The notes beneath the pieces were generated by a model. It saw only the letters and a list, made by a program, of their open reading frames with translations. It was not told where the DNA came from and searched no databases. From NCBI GenBank assembly GCA_900618425.1, contig UZAN01040240.1, positions 21,535 to 85,534 on the forward strand: a stretch of 64,000 bases of DNA. Direction: 5' to 3'. Positions 36,986 through 49,363 of the stretch are shown here, piece by piece; within the stretch, counting starts at the first letter, position 1, and the number at the start of each line of letters is the position of its first letter. The translations under genes were made by a program, and so were the position numbers. Source of the DNA: Echinostoma caproni. Its lineage: Eukaryota; Platyhelminthes; Trematoda; Plagiorchiida; Echinostomatidae.

Positions 36986-37181
36986 CGACATAGAAACTTC
37001 AAATCTGCCAAACAACAGTTTGAGCAATCATCCTTGTCTTAGAAGCTTATTCGGTGGATTCCGGTGATTTGTAAGGAAAACCTGTTGGGGCAGTCAGCTT
37101 ACATGTTAATTGGTGGATGCTACATGCCTCTATAAGTTGGATAGGTAAATCGGAATGTGAAACGATGAGTGCTATCGGTGT

Positions 37182-37215
37182 GGCCTCGTAGCTCAGCTGA
37201 TAGAGCGTGCGCGTT
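37182..37215 (+). mobile_element. tRNA 5'-half fragment, SINE family C
   Basis: GGCCTCGTAGCTCAGCTGAT followed by AGAGCGTGCGCGT is a tRNA 5' half with A-box. Its GGCCTCG end is exactly complementary to the CGAGGCC acceptor end at 36961-36968, so both halves come from the same tRNA-type source. The unit is broken off after the anticodon-stem region, so it is not an intact tRNA. Confidence 0.55.
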
Positions 37216-37956
37216 TATACCATGGTTTATGATAGTCTGATGACTGTTTACACTGCCCCTTTGACCTTTCATGGCCATGTATCAATCCCAACTGTGTCAG
37301 AATCATTAGACCAATGACTCCCCTCTGCACTTACTCAACGTTTTTGTGTTACTGCCCCAGCCCCTATTTGGTCACTTAATTGTGGGTCTCTTCGCTGTTT
37401 TACAATTTGTGGTTGGACAGCTGACTTCGAGCACTGGATATTCACGTTTGTTCAGCAGAATCCTTTATTGAGCCTAACAGGCATTTGTGTTCCAGCTTTG
37501 TAAATTTATTTCCTTGCTTTTTAAATCAGGTCACTATTCTTTTGTTTGAATCCCTGTTTGCTGTGCAGTGATTAAGTCGCGTTATTGCGCTACGTTGTTC
37601 TTTAGCTTGCTGGGTTAAAGTAGACAGTCCCGTAGACGTTGTGGATCAATAGCGTCATTTTTTACGGGGTTTGGATTTCACCACGCGTTGCTCAACGGTC
37701 TCATCTAACCATGCAGGAAGACCGTTGGAATGGTCGATTTTGATTGGGCTTCGGTCTGATCTGAACAATTGGTTTGGATCCTACAGGGCTAAACGACTAA
37801 TTGATCACAGGACAACAAAATGAGTGTGACAGTTGTGGTTGTATAAAGATGTTTCACCTAGCCCAAGTTTTACTCGCGTAAATGCGGAGCATTGTTTGGA
37901 TGCATTCAGAAAATCGAACCTGCATATCATCTGGGCGGTACACTTACCAGACACTG

Positions 37957-40900
37957 CTGTTGGTGGGTAAGTGTGTGGTTTATTGTTGAAAAATGTTGTC
38001 CAGCTATAGTCACCGTTTACGTGATGCAACATCGGAATAAATCACTGAATACTGAGTGCGTATTTATGAATGTATGTTTGAACGGGGGAGGGGAACATCA
38101 TGCCTGTAACAAGTATACATCCCAGTACCTCCACTGGGCATGGCACAGCGAGGATAATAGAGTTAGCTGCAGTTAGGATTACGACCATGTCTTTTCGTGT
38201 ATAAGATTCCGAAATGAGTGGTTCGCAAAGAGAGCGAACATATCGTTTATCTTATCAATGTTTTTTCTAATTTTTTTCAATATTTTGAAGGAAAATAGTG
38301 AAACCATTCTTGCATTTTCTGTTGGAACATTGTAACACTAGCCTCAATTTGGCTTTCCTCTTTCCGGTATATCTTCAGACAACCTTGGATTGATCACAGA
38401 TCACTTCGTACGAAATGTGATGTGCCATTATGAGTTTTGTGAGTAAAATTGAGGAAAATGAGCGGAATGAAGTGGACAGATATCAGAGAGTGACGTCCAA
38501 CTACCAATAGAGTTTGATGTATTTGAAGCGTAATACTATCTAAATGCTGTTTTCAGCGCAGAAATACGGGAAATCAGGGTCTCGATTGCATGTTTCCTCC
38601 GTCAAGGCGCCTGAATGAGTGAGTACGATTGCGATCGTGTACCTGGGATTAAATATATCATATTTCTCATCCAGATGTATCTCTTAACCCAAAGAAAACA
38701 AACAGCATGCGGATGGACACTCAAATAGTTAAATTGAAACATACTGATAGTCAACCGGTCAAAAGGTTGTTTCCAATTTACTTGGTTTATATGGCTGTAT
38801 TCTATTCCATGGAACGGTTGGTACTGGAGGTGGTGTAACAGCTGCAATTAAAGTAGTGAAAAAGTATCTTAAGTAAATTTCTTGTTTTCCATAAAGATAT
38901 CACAGCAAACGTTTTATAGATGTAGCGGATACAAATTGTTACAATCTCATTACAGAAAGATGTTTTGAGAACTGCAATTCGGACTTATTTCCCACCTAAT
39001 GTAAATAATAACAATGTGTATGTATACTCGAAAATGTGCAATACTCGAAATATGCCATACTCCTAATTTGGCCATTTGGCAACAGGATAGCCTACAAAGC
39101 AATCCCGGCCGGTAAGACAAAAAATCACTCGCAAAGAAACATGACATTGCCATAACTCTAATCGTGGATTGTGAAATCCGGGTATCTCTACTGGTTTCAA
39201 AGATCAAACATGGAACTTCCTATAATATATTCTACCACATTCAGGTTACCGATGAGAAAGAACTTGTTGTTAGTTAGACAAGTTATTTACAGCCATCAAA
39301 GATCCTACCTATGCTGAGCGGAAAACTTGGAACCAGAGTTGAGTTAACCGTCAGGATCAACTCTTCCCACTGCTATCCCTTTAAATGTCGTATGGTTTAT
39401 TTCCACAGATCAACACTCCGATGCATGTACGTTCAAGCCTCAGGGTGCTGTTATTCGTAAATCTCTCATGGTCTTCATCTAAGCTCCTTTGTAATCTGGA
39501 GAGGTGCAGCAATTTAGAAAAATACAAGGTCTACGCTTCAACGTATAGCTAATTGAACCACTGTCTCTCGTGTCGTTCATATATTTAACAAGAACCTTTG
39601 AAACGATTGGTTCAAGTATAGGAGCAAAAGCCTAATCAAGATAGCTGCAAAGCTCCTATCACATTTCACTTTTTACAATATGCGCAAACAGTAGACCCAC
39701 GAGGAGAGGCTGGTCGTGGATGTATCAATGATTTACCGAATGAGCATTGTTGCTGCCAAATCACTAACTGAAACGAAACATTGTGATGCTGTTCCAAATC
39801 CACATTTCATTGATAAAACTGCATTATGCTACGGTTTGTGTTCAAAATAAAGAGCATGGATAAATGTCGTTTTAATTCCTCTTTTATTTATTTATTACAC
39901 AATTATATAATCATTATATATATATCATAATATATAGTTAGGAAGGTGGGCCACGACCATACAAAGGCTGCCTGGAAGACGGGTGGCGGTGGAGCGGTTC
40001 GAACCCAGGACTCACAGGACGCACAGGTTGTTGAGAAACTGACCTTCGTGTAATGGTGGGCTAATTCTCTTAGAGTTATCGTCCTAATAACAGCTTTCAA
40101 TGCTCCTTAAGCGTTTTCTCTTGAGTTCTCCTTTATCCTGATTTCTTTCCAGCGTTGCTCAAAATGTCCCAAACGGTAAGCTTTGAAATACTTGATGATC
40201 GAGGTATCGAAATATGGTATGTGCTTTGCACAACCACCGAAATGTAAAGTGCTCGTACAAGACTGTGCTTAGACTTATCATATGTGGTAATGGACTTGAG
40301 AGGTTCTTAAGATTCAAGTTACCTGGATCTGTTTCGTAACTGGTGGTGGTGTTGTCTAAAAAGTTTAATAAAAGCACTTGTAGCACAACCAGTACTTCTG
40401 ATTTACCATTAGAAGAACGGTGGAAATCGCCGCGGTTCGTCTGTTTGCTTCCGCGAGACTCCGCTTCTTCTGCTTTCTGAGAACGTCAACGTACTTCACG
40501 TATTCCATCATCGATCTCATCAACAAGTATTTCTCTAATCTTGCGGTTGTATTGGATGAGCAATGAAGACAATATCTTCACTTTGCTTGCAAAAGGCTGA
40601 TCCTATTTCACGTATGATTTTCCATCATCTACCTGTTCGCGCAGAATGAGAGAAGTCGTGCGTTACAAAGATCATTCCTGAGGTTAGAGCAATAACGCAG
40701 TTAGCTCCGGTATCCGTTTTTATTGAAGCTTGCCATCACCGTAGTTGGGATAAAGTAATCATGTTAGTAACAGCGTAGCGAAGTTGAGGGATAGTGTCCA
40801 CAATAGAATTCAGTGACGCTATATGGTTTGCCCGCTGAATTCATTTAAACAATGAGTACTGAACATCCCACATGATACAAGAAGACACAAAGACGTGCAG

Positions 40901-40990
40901 CTGAAGTGAAGACTTGTCGAATTAAAATTAATGTGACTGCATGTAAAAACCCATGTGCGGTATGTAAATGGAGCAGGAAAGCGAACTTAC
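37957..40990 (-). other. intron of candidate micro-exon gene
   Basis: Apart from the family A SINE at 39936-40070 I see no exon or recognisable element here. Confidence 0.4.
39936..40070 (-). mobile_element. tRNA-derived SINE, family A
   Basis: On the minus strand: CTGTGAGTCCTGGGTTCGAACCGC with a perfect B-box at 39996-40005, then CCACCGCCACCCGTCTTCC, GGCAGCCTTTGTATGG and CCCACCTTCCTAAC, matching the plus-strand copy at 11296-11470. An AT-repeat tail follows at 39905-39935. Confidence 0.65.
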
Positions 40991-40999
40991 TGATATAGG
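40991..40999 (-). CDS. 9-nt micro-exon (YI)
   Basis: Donor GTAAGT; acceptor GAAACGCATTCAAG. Reads CC|YI|A in phase 1. The acceptor side is nearly the same as that of 43363 (GAAACACATTCAAG), indicating duplicated 9-nt exons. Confidence 0.5.
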
Positions 41000-41334
41000 C
41001 TTGAATGCGTTTCGATCGGAAATAGAAGCATCACATTATTATGACTGCATTATGTCACATTCATAAAAAAATAATGTAATTCATATTCTTTATGCGTAGG
41101 ACAGCAATGGTGAAATCAAATCGATCACAATCGGAACACCTAACAATTGTAATAATAACGCGAGGGTCATGGATTTGTCTGTCGCCATAAATCGTTTAGG
41201 TTCAACGGTTTATGTGTATACCGAATTTGTGGCCTCTTCTGGGTGGGACTCGAAACAACCAACGGAGTTAGTAATGAATAGATGTATAAGAGTAGCGGAG
41301 GATTTCGTTTAATTATTTTACAAGCTCGTAATGT

Positions 41335-41465
41335 AAATGAAGCTAAAGCTGAAAAGCCAGGAAGCAATGCATTGCTGTCTGGATCTGGTTGAGTCTGATC
41401 AGCAATGCAAACCCATCGACCAACGTGGGGATCGAACCCGAGATCCCACAGGTAGACTAATAACA
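41335..41465 (-). mobile_element. SINE family B copy
   Basis: On the minus strand: GGGTTCGATCCCCACGTTGG, TCGATGGGTTTGCATTGCTG, GACTCAACCAGATCC and GGCTTTTCAGCTTTAGC match the body and tail of the copy at 46068-46230. Confidence 0.6.
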
Positions 41466-43145
41466 GGAACGATTGAAAGAACAAAACGAAACGGCAATAT
41501 CTGAAAACTGTTAGTGAATGATTATGGCGATCTCCTGAGGTTCTGTGGTTTCTACATGCTTGTTTTGTGTATCCTTTGGAACTCTCTGGAACTTTCTTCC
41601 ACCTCAAGTTGTTTGCGCATCAACCATTAAAGTCACTTCTCGATGAAGCATTGAAACACCTAATTTTTCAGTAACAGTGATTGAACCTTGTCATTTGCTA
41701 TTTAATTGTACTACCAACCCAACTCAGTGTGCGCAGATCATGTGGGATACAATAAACATCAGCTTTGAAATTTACCCATAGTAAAAGTTGAATTTCAACT
41801 TGTCATTGATTCCGTACCGATCACCAGAAGGCACAAAATCAAATACCCAGGAGTCAATATAGAGAGCAGTCTACATTGGTCCTCTCATGGCGAAGTCTGT
41901 GTTGGTATATTGCGTCGCTTATCCAACCAAACACAAAGTAAGACATTTCCGATTGAAGCATGCAACTATTTGTCGTTTTGTTAACTGGGTCATTTTTCCT
42001 ATCACACTTGAGTGTTTGTCCGTTAATTCCCTCGAACTACTTAAAAAGGATTTTAGTTCCATTACGGCTTGTTAACTGTTCCTCGTGTTTTTCTTAGTTC
42101 CATAAACACTAACCAGAAAGAAGCGTGATTTTCTTAATATTTATGTGAGAATTTCGTCCATAAGAGGCTTAACGACCCCGTCATCCGTTCAATCACGACC
42201 TATGTGCTCGCCGTTCCCACGCTACAATCACATCCACAGTTATCGCTCCTTATCGTTTCGCAAAAACATTTAACGCGATTCAAAAGTACCTTATTTCTTT
42301 TGTGTTCTGAATGACGACGAGAATATCGGAAACGATCTAACTTTAAATCTACAAGGATGATTTTTTGTTTACCTATTATCATTGTTTCATATGGCTTTGT
42401 GCATTTCGTTATCCTTTTGTAACAGTTAACACATTTTTTGACTGAGACGCTCACATATGTCATTGCAATATGATAAATTACAAAACAAAGACGTGAGTAG
42501 ACTTCTCACTTCACCACGGGCCAGTTGGTCGGAGGGTTCGCTATCCATCGTATTTTGATGCGTAGATCATTACTCTCTTTTATATGCCTTTTCTACGCTA
42601 ATTTTGACCTCATGTACATTATTGTTCTTTCCTCGCTCACCAATGTTTCTTTGAAGACCAAATTATCCTACAAATCCGGTACTACTCAATGTTTGCGAAA
42701 AACACGGCAAAGATAAAGAACTCATCCAACCGTAACTAATCAACATGATGTTGACAAATTATTGAAAATCGGTTCTCGTAGCTCGGGTGGACTGAATTCC
42801 ATTTTGCCTGTTCGCCGAGCTTGGCAATTTGTTTGCAAATGTTTCATCACTAGCCTAGGTGACAACCTGAGCGCTCGTGTTTCGATTCTATTTCCGCGGG
42901 GAGCTGAATAAAAATGAACTCGCTGTTGCTGAGTCCCAAGGAAGAAGCAAAAGGTGCCCAGTTCTCCTTGTCAGTCACCACACACGATTGCTTGGCTGGT
43001 TCTTTCAAGGCAAGTGCAATCTCACTCTGGTAGCAATTACCGGAACCGTGTTTACCATTGTTATGGATTGACGGTGTGCGCACAATACAATTACAATAGA
43101 ATAAACAAAGACGGTTACGTTTGACGAAACAGTGCTTAAACTTAC

Positions 43146-43199
43146 TTGTGGGTTCCATCGGTTGTTTGGGTGACACTATCGAAGGATGAACGGGGCTCA
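43146..43199 (-). CDS. 54-nt exon (SPVHPSIVSPKQPMEPT)
   Basis: Acceptor TTTACCTTTGTGTTCAAATTCAG, donor GTAAGT. Reads TG|SPVHPSIVSPKQPMEPT|A in phase 1. The Ser/Pro/Thr-rich composition and CCACAA-type exon end match the 57- and 72-nt exons at 49175, 50307 and 59170. The upstream intron translates as a hydrophobic stretch in another frame, which is probably coincidence from its pyrimidine richness. Confidence 0.65.
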
Positions 43200-43362
43200 C
43201 TGAATTTGAACACAAAGGTAAACAGAAAATTAGTGCAGGCCATTGAGTGAAACTCAGCACGATAGTCATTCTGATTACTTGAAAAACCGCAAATTTTCAG
43301 AGACACTGCACTACACGGAATGTTGCCATCTACATATGTGACTAAAAAGACTTCACACTTAC

Positions 43363-43371
43363 CGTAAGGTT
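43363..43371 (-). CDS. 9-nt micro-exon (PY)
   Basis: Donor GTAAGT; acceptor TTTTTCACTTCGAAACACATTCAAG. Reads AA|PY|G in phase 1. Confidence 0.5.
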
Positions 43372-44814
43372 CTTGAATGTGTTTCGAAGTGAAAAATGGT
43401 ATGGACTGATTATAGATACTGAGTTCGTAGAATACTCAGCTTGAGAAAGTATACAAAAGTCATGTTCCCCAAATGAAACGATAACTGAAAACGTTCACCA
43501 CTCATGTCCTGTGTTAGTGGTCACATTATTCGGTTTGAGAAATACTACTAGCCAAGTAATTATACAGGATATACATATATATGTTTCATCTTTGCAGAAA
43601 GCAACGTTTGCCCATCCGTCATGCTCCATTCGAAAACATCTCGTTTACAGCTCTCTCGTCTGTAGAGACTCGGGATGCTGGGAGCTGTTTACGTTAGTAT
43701 GGTATGGACGTTTATCGTTCTGAAATGTAGAATCGATTGTAACTCTAAGTTAGGTTTCCAAATTCTACATTTTGCGAACCCCAATAAAATGGATCGGCAT
43801 CATTAATACCAGATAACTGATATCAGTACTTGAGTCATGATTTTCGACGAGCAAGTTCTATTCGGGATGAGGTCATAAAAGGTGGCAATAGGTTTTGCCC
43901 TTTCGTATCTGAAGTTGACCGATTATGGGTCATACACAATCTGACAACTCAAAAAACTGGAATTTATTTCTGTCCAGTCATTGGTGAAAATTCACCAAAT
44001 TCATTCTGAGCGAAATTGAACCCCACTACCGGCGACTAGTTCACAGGGGGAACAAGCGATCTATCCTCAACCCACAGTCCTGTGTTTGCACTGTGGTACT
44101 GTGGTGCACAACGAACTCTCCACAAATTCAGTGTTATTCGGTTCACGTTAATTCACTCAAGGACTGAAGTTACTGTTCCACATTTTACAATAATGATATT
44201 CAAGCATACCCGTCGGTGACTAACTCGGACGTGTCTACCTTTATTCATATCATGCTTTTAGATTTCCACTATTTGAAAAGTTAATGAGTGATAGCAGCGG
44301 TAATGCTCAGGATACGCGTCGTTACCTGACTAAAGTCTGCACAATTTACCGACATATCACCCGCTTAAACACCAGGAATTCCCAAATACGTAAGCGTTAC
44401 CTACCACGATTTGTCCGGTGTACTGAGATAAAAGAGATATCAGTATTCTGGGGACCAGTAACGTTTGGGTAAAAGTAATGCTAAATACCTGCAGATGTTG
44501 AGTGTCAATGAGAAAAACTGGGGTAAATGTGGAATCGCGAAACAGTCTGTAATGTGCAAAGTTGTGCTATGTATCTTTGTCATGAAGAAATGATATGTAT
44601 TACCTTTTCTGCCCTCATACCTCATTTTGCTTTACTCTACCGTCGAAAGGACACCGATGACATCAACCAGCCAACATGATTATGTAGGGATCAGCTGTGA
44701 TTCTCGATCTGGTTTCCGCCGTCTCACTATGCGTAAGTAAAGTGTGCGTCGTTATTACGGATAGCCGAAGGTAAAATGCCCAGCTGTTCATTGCCGTCTG
44801 AGTGTTGGGTTGTC

Positions 44815-45270
44815 TCCAAAAGCCTCGGCGGGATGTCTTGGGTTGAGGCTAGTCTCAATAAGCCTTTGTTCAGTAACCCCTACTCAATGCCGGAGGTGTT
44901 TTTCCACCAAAGTGAGAGAACGAAGAGGTAATATCCGAGGCTAAACCTGGTCAGTAAACCACTGGCAGTTCACTTAGTGGAGTTGGTTAAATCCCTGATT
45001 GTAAACTAATCAAGAAGCGGCATTAGAACGACACTCATTCACAACTTTCTGATCGTGATCACCGACTCGATAGGGTATCGAGGTGTATTGGGTACCGTAG
45101 ATGTTTGACCCCGTCAGAAGGGTGTATGAACCGATGAACTGGACATCGGCCCGCGACAGATAACGGTTTTCACATACTGCCTTGCGGGTTAGGATTTTGT
45201 TAGTAGAAAGTCCCGGTTGTCAACTCCCTAAGAAGGTTCATTTGCTTTGGCCTGGGCAACGTAGTATATA
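44815..45270 (+). repeat. interspersed repeat family D, copy 2
   Basis: Contains the family blocks GGAGGTGTTTTTCCACC, AAGTGAGAGAACGAAG, CCACTGGCAGTTCACTTAG, GATAACGGTTTTCACATACTG and TTCATTTGCTTTGGCCTGGG in the same order as 11795-12215 and the minus-strand copy at 59770-60375. No long open frame. Confidence 0.6.
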
Positions 45271-45286
45271 CAGATATATATATATG
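45269..45286. repeat. AT microsatellite
   Basis: Short TATATATATAT tract. Confidence 0.7.
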
Positions 45287-45342
45287 CTCCAAATATTAAT
45301 GATAAGTCACTTGTAAATGGTGGAATTTGAGGCATGACTTAC

Positions 45343-45354
45343 TGACTGTATTCC
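45343..45354 (-). CDS. 12-nt micro-exon (NTV)
   Basis: Acceptor CTTCGTGTTTATTACTAG, donor GTAAGT. Reads GG|NTV|A in phase 1. Confidence 0.5.
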
Positions 45355-45580
45355 CTAGTAATAAACACGAAGTATTTGGCATCATAAATAAAAATCCACA
45401 TGAGATTATTCATAAAACGTATGCAATCTCCTAACTGAACCGGAACAGGATTCAACGCGAGCACGACATTTGGGCACGATTATCTCAAATTTCCGGTCGT
45501 TATCAAATAACCAAAATTCATAACCGAATTTGGTGAGACACGNTGAGACACGTCCATTATTATTGTCGTTTGATACTCAC

Positions 45581-45598
45581 ATGCAGTTTTTGCAGCTT
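45581..45598 (-). CDS. 18-nt micro-exon (AAKTA)
   Basis: Acceptor CTAAAATAATTTTCAG, donor GTGAGT. Reads AA|AAKTA|T in phase 1. Same length, donor and Ala/Lys flavour as LANKA (55186) and LASNA (63885), suggesting a third relative of that exon. Confidence 0.6.
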
Positions 45599-46067
45599 CT
45601 GAAAATTATTTTAGTGAAAAGTGATACGGTTTAAAAATCATATGGTCATGCTGGTTACCTTTCGCTACACTGAATTTAAAACGGCGATCCACTTAACCCA
45701 ATCGTCGTGTACGGTATTAGAAAAAGCGACAGTCTACGTTTGGTTGACGAGTGATCAGTTTTCCTATGCTCGTGTAATCACAATCGAATTTCTATCTTTC
45801 GGTTGTTACGTGAATTTGGTCAGTTATCGCTTCGTACTGGTTGCCTTGCATCATGTATCGGAAACCAAATTATCGTCACGCATAACAGTGACACTAGTAA
45901 ACAAGAAATATGTAGAAGAATATAAATTGATTTTATGCCGGCCTGACTGGAATTTATTCTTCACCGTTGTTTGCAACTTCGTTTCTTTCGAATTTGGTAT
46001 TATATTAAAGAAATGCAGAAAATCATTTTATTTTTTTTCTCAGTGCAGTTATAAAATATTTCAAAGA

Positions 46068-46230
46068 TAAACTAAAGCGCGAGCTGAAAACCTGGGAAGC
46101 ACTGGATAGTTGATTCCAACTTGTTGAGTCTCATCCGTAGCAATGTGAATCCATCGACCCAACTGGGGATTGAACCAGGGATTTCACAGGGAGAACGCAA
46201 GCATGCTACCCACGCGGCCACCGAGTAGCT
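46068..46230 (-). mobile_element. SINE family B, near full copy
   Basis: On the minus strand it begins with a tRNA-like head (GTGGCCGCGTGGGTAGCATG, then CTGTGAAATCCCTGGTTCAA), continues GTTGGGTCGATGGATTCAC, GATGAGACTCAACAAG and ends TTTTCAGCTCGCGCTTTAG. This is the most complete copy in the window and the reference for the other family B fragments. Confidence 0.7.
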
Positions 46231-46359
46231 AATCACACCGTATTTTACTTTCCATTTACACGATATAGTACAATCTATGTTTGGTGAGAGCTTGTTGCGA
46301 GCATCATACCTCGCTCATCTCGACACTGGCCCACGGTTGAAACCTTTCACTGCCTGACT

Positions 46360-46470
46360 ACTGGAAACGCACGGGTGCTGATGAGACCCATTCAGGTTGA
46401 AACAGCTGTACAGTGCTTATTTGCTTTTCAGCTCACGCTTCATTTGCTTTCTGTACAAGAGGAATTCTCT
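46360..46470 (+). mobile_element. SINE family B tail, inverted relative to neighbour
   Basis: GCTGATGAGACCCATTCAGG, AACAGCTGTACAGTGCTTA and TTTTCAGCTCACGCTTCATT match the family B tail. It lies 130 bp from the opposite-strand copy at 46068-46230, forming an inverted pair. Confidence 0.6.
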
Positions 46471-48463
46471 CTTTGAAACCGAATCAAATACTTTGTTACT
46501 CTCACGTAATTGTGAAATGGGGAAGCATGAGCACACGTATTCCTCAATGTTGAAACCGCCTCTTTTTGCACTGATCTACCAAGACGACAGTTTGTGAGTT
46601 TTTCCCAAACACTAGGAATAAAGCGTTCAATGTAAGCAAAATCACGGCTGAACCGTCCGTCTATACATATCTGTGAGATTGAATGTGTCGATATGTTGTC
46701 TTTCATCCACCGTAAAGTCGGTCTGATGGTTGGATGAATTCGAGATTGACGGTTGTGCGTTGCCGCAGCTCCCAGTGTCACTGGGTGACAGAGCTATTGA
46801 GCCATAACGCAATTGCCTTTATTGCTCAGCGTCTTTCATCGCATGACCCATTTGCTTTCACAGTCATTCCTCAATGATAAGCATAAACTAACAAATTTCG
46901 ATTGATTTTCATAAATGATCACCAGTACGTTTAATCACCTCAAAATTAACCTGAATAGTGTAGCAACGAATGAGATAAAAGCGATCAAACTCGACAGTTA
47001 CGGAGAAAACGCTATCGACACAAGACAGTAGTTCCAGGACTTTTAAAATAGACCACTACTAACGTTCACAGCATAACTGTATGTGAGATATTCACAAATC
47101 GAGCACAGAGAATTTATTTTGATGCAAACACTTGGTTGCTCTAATATCAAGCACATATGTTAGTTATGAAATTTACGAAAGCGACAATAATCGATAGTCC
47201 GAAATTTCAATATTTTTTGGTGTTTTTCCACAAGATTGACCTTGTGGAATATGGTAACTGAAGGCATTACTCTTCCGGAATTTCATCATACGCATCCACA
47301 AAATCGAACCTGGGATTAGAGATTGCGTCATGCCGCAGCTTAACCTGATCTTACGGCGCGCGACTGGTGGGGTTTGCTATAAATTTTGCAGCATCTGTTG
47401 ACCCCGTAAATCATTTTGTTCTAAGAACAGCTAATACCCTTCATTTTAGGTATTTGTTTTCTTCCTATATCGGGAGCATATGCGCACAACACTATGAAAA
47501 CTTGAAAAGAGAAGCCCGTGCAGCAAAATTGCACGATTTGTGTCCTGGAAGATTTCGCTACATCTCAACTGGTGCCTACTGCAGACAAATACAATAGCTA
47601 TTTAAGTGTCCTCGAACCCACATTGGAATAGACAGATAACGTTTGAGTTGGCCTACAGATATGGGATGCTTTTAACCAGAGGGGGTGGATACACTCAGCC
47701 AAACGCAGTATTGTGCACACATAATACGTCGGCGGTATCTAGTGGACAAACANGAACAGCCAAACACAGGTTTCCGAATGACTTAACCAGCGGTACTCAA
47801 ATCGAACTTCACCTCCAATTTACCGACTGAATATCAGTTCCAAGAATCGAAATTATGGTTTATTAGTAATTCGTTCTTTGTAAACTTTTGAGAGGAAGGA
47901 GATGTAGTTAAGATTGCGCTTGTGGTAATCCTAGCTTACAAGATAGCATCGGTCATGTAGCGACACGTTGCAGTTTCTGGACAACGAACCACAAGCCAAT
48001 CGGGTCAAACAATCAGAAGACATTTGGCTCAGCCAGAAGCTGTATGCCGTCAAGAATACAAGCAGTCCAATGGTAGACACTTGTATAACCAATACAATTC
48101 CTCATTAAAGGAACCGCTGCTTCTGTGACCTTTTGCCTGTGTCTCGATGGATTGTTCCAGTTTATGAATATCAGTACCATTAGGGATCTGTAATCCCTAT
48201 CTTTTACGAATACTGCAAAAATCATGCCACAGCTTATGTCCATCTAATTGCACGTGACTGACTGGCCCTGCTACGGACTGCACCAGTACTGAAAAGCACA
48301 GCAGTTGATCAATCCGCATTTCATCGGTTGACCCTGTGTACTGTTTTGTTCTTATTGCAGTCTATTTGTCATAGTTCAGTGGTTTGTGTTTTTTTCAGAC
48401 CCGGGGCGTACAGATCAAAGAGGACAGTGTCATCAAAAAATCATTCAAAGGAAAGGTACTCAC

Positions 48464-48475
48464 TGAAAAAATCAG
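48464..48475 (-). CDS. 12-nt micro-exon (DFF)
   Basis: One of the best acceptors in the set (CCATTTCTCTTTTTCTATAG) with a GTGAGT donor. Reads CT|DFF|A in phase 1. Confidence 0.6.
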
Positions 48476-49174
48476 CTATAGAAAAAGAGAAATGGATGTG
48501 ATAGAACGAAAGTGATTACACGTGTATCGGGGAGAACAAAATCAAACCACGATCTCATTTACAAATCTCCGTCAATGGGGTTGAAGACGATAATGTGAAT
48601 AACGATTTTAAGTGAGGACCACTACATTACACCTTTAGATGAAATGCAGTCAAAAGACTTCCTTGATATGTACACGCTTCTTGTTCGGGACTGCTTTCGT
48701 TCAGGGAACAGATCACCGGTCTGCAGGTATTTTGACAGAAAATGACCGGGGAATGTCTGATACCACATAGTTATTTACATCGTTTCAAATTATTGGTCGT
48801 TCTACTGCAGGATTAATTCATCACGACCAAAGCAGATTTATCAAATTCCAAATTTAGCTCAAACTCGGTATGGTTGTCGATTTGAGTGTGAGTGCAAAGC
48901 TTTTGTTTCAATACACCAGGATCTAATCTATACACTGATAGCTCTGAACATGAAAGAAATATTCGGGGAATGTTGTAGCCCTGTTTGAAAAACTCCGACT
49001 GCTTCGCATTTGATGTTTTGATCCATGATGTATATGATAGTATATGGTTTACAATATGATCTTGCGTGTTATGGTCAGTAATTGTCCCAGTGTTGAGCGT
49101 TACGATCACTGGCCATGAAGAAAAATACTCAAAAAGTATATAGATTCATTTTTATGGGAGACAATGCCACTCAC

Positions 49175-49231
49175 GTAAATATTCAGGTGCTTTCGCCTCA
49201 ATTGGAACTTTGGTAATTTCGGTTTTCATGG
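49175..49231 (-). CDS. 57-nt exon (MKTEITKVPIEAKAPEYL)
   Basis: Acceptor TTCTTTTTTCTGTTAACTTCACACCTCCAACAG, donor GTGAGT. Two bases (CC) complete a codon, 18 codons follow and one C remains; the other two frames are closed. It follows the 21-nt exon at 49343 just as the 72-nt exons follow theirs at 50477 and 59340, so it is the third, diverged member of that exon pair. Confidence 0.65.
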
Positions 49232-49342
49232 CTGTTGGAGGTGTGAAGTTAACAGAAAAAAGAATATGTTGTTTGTTATCTTCTCGAATGTGTAATTACT
49301 TGCGACTTATGTAGTCTATTTTCTTGTGGAAAACATGCTCAC

Positions 49343-49363
49343 TTGGGGCAATGACAGGGATAT
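49343..49363 (-). CDS. 21-nt micro-exon (IPVIAP)
   Basis: Acceptor TATACTTATTTGAAG, donor GTGAGC. Reads AT|IPVIAP|A in phase 1. Homologous to FVGGAP at 59340 and IARGAP at 50477: same length, CCAA exon end and TTTGAAG acceptor. Confidence 0.6.

Larger units (their letters stand above)
45599..48463 (-). other. intron of candidate micro-exon gene
   Basis: Contains the inverted family B SINE pair at 46068-46470, a single N at 47753 and an unassigned plus-strand open frame at 45621-46070 (149 codons, no recognisable domain). Confidence 0.4.

Noticed and set aside
37948..37956. 9-nt minus-strand exon candidate (VS)
   Set aside because: A plus-strand acceptor/donor pair (CTTACCAG ... GTAAGT) overlaps it, so the strand and even the existence of an exon are ambiguous.
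45621..46070. Plus-strand open frame of 149 codons
   Set aside because: No domain, AT-rich composition, lies antisense in a micro-exon gene intron and runs into a SINE; likely chance.
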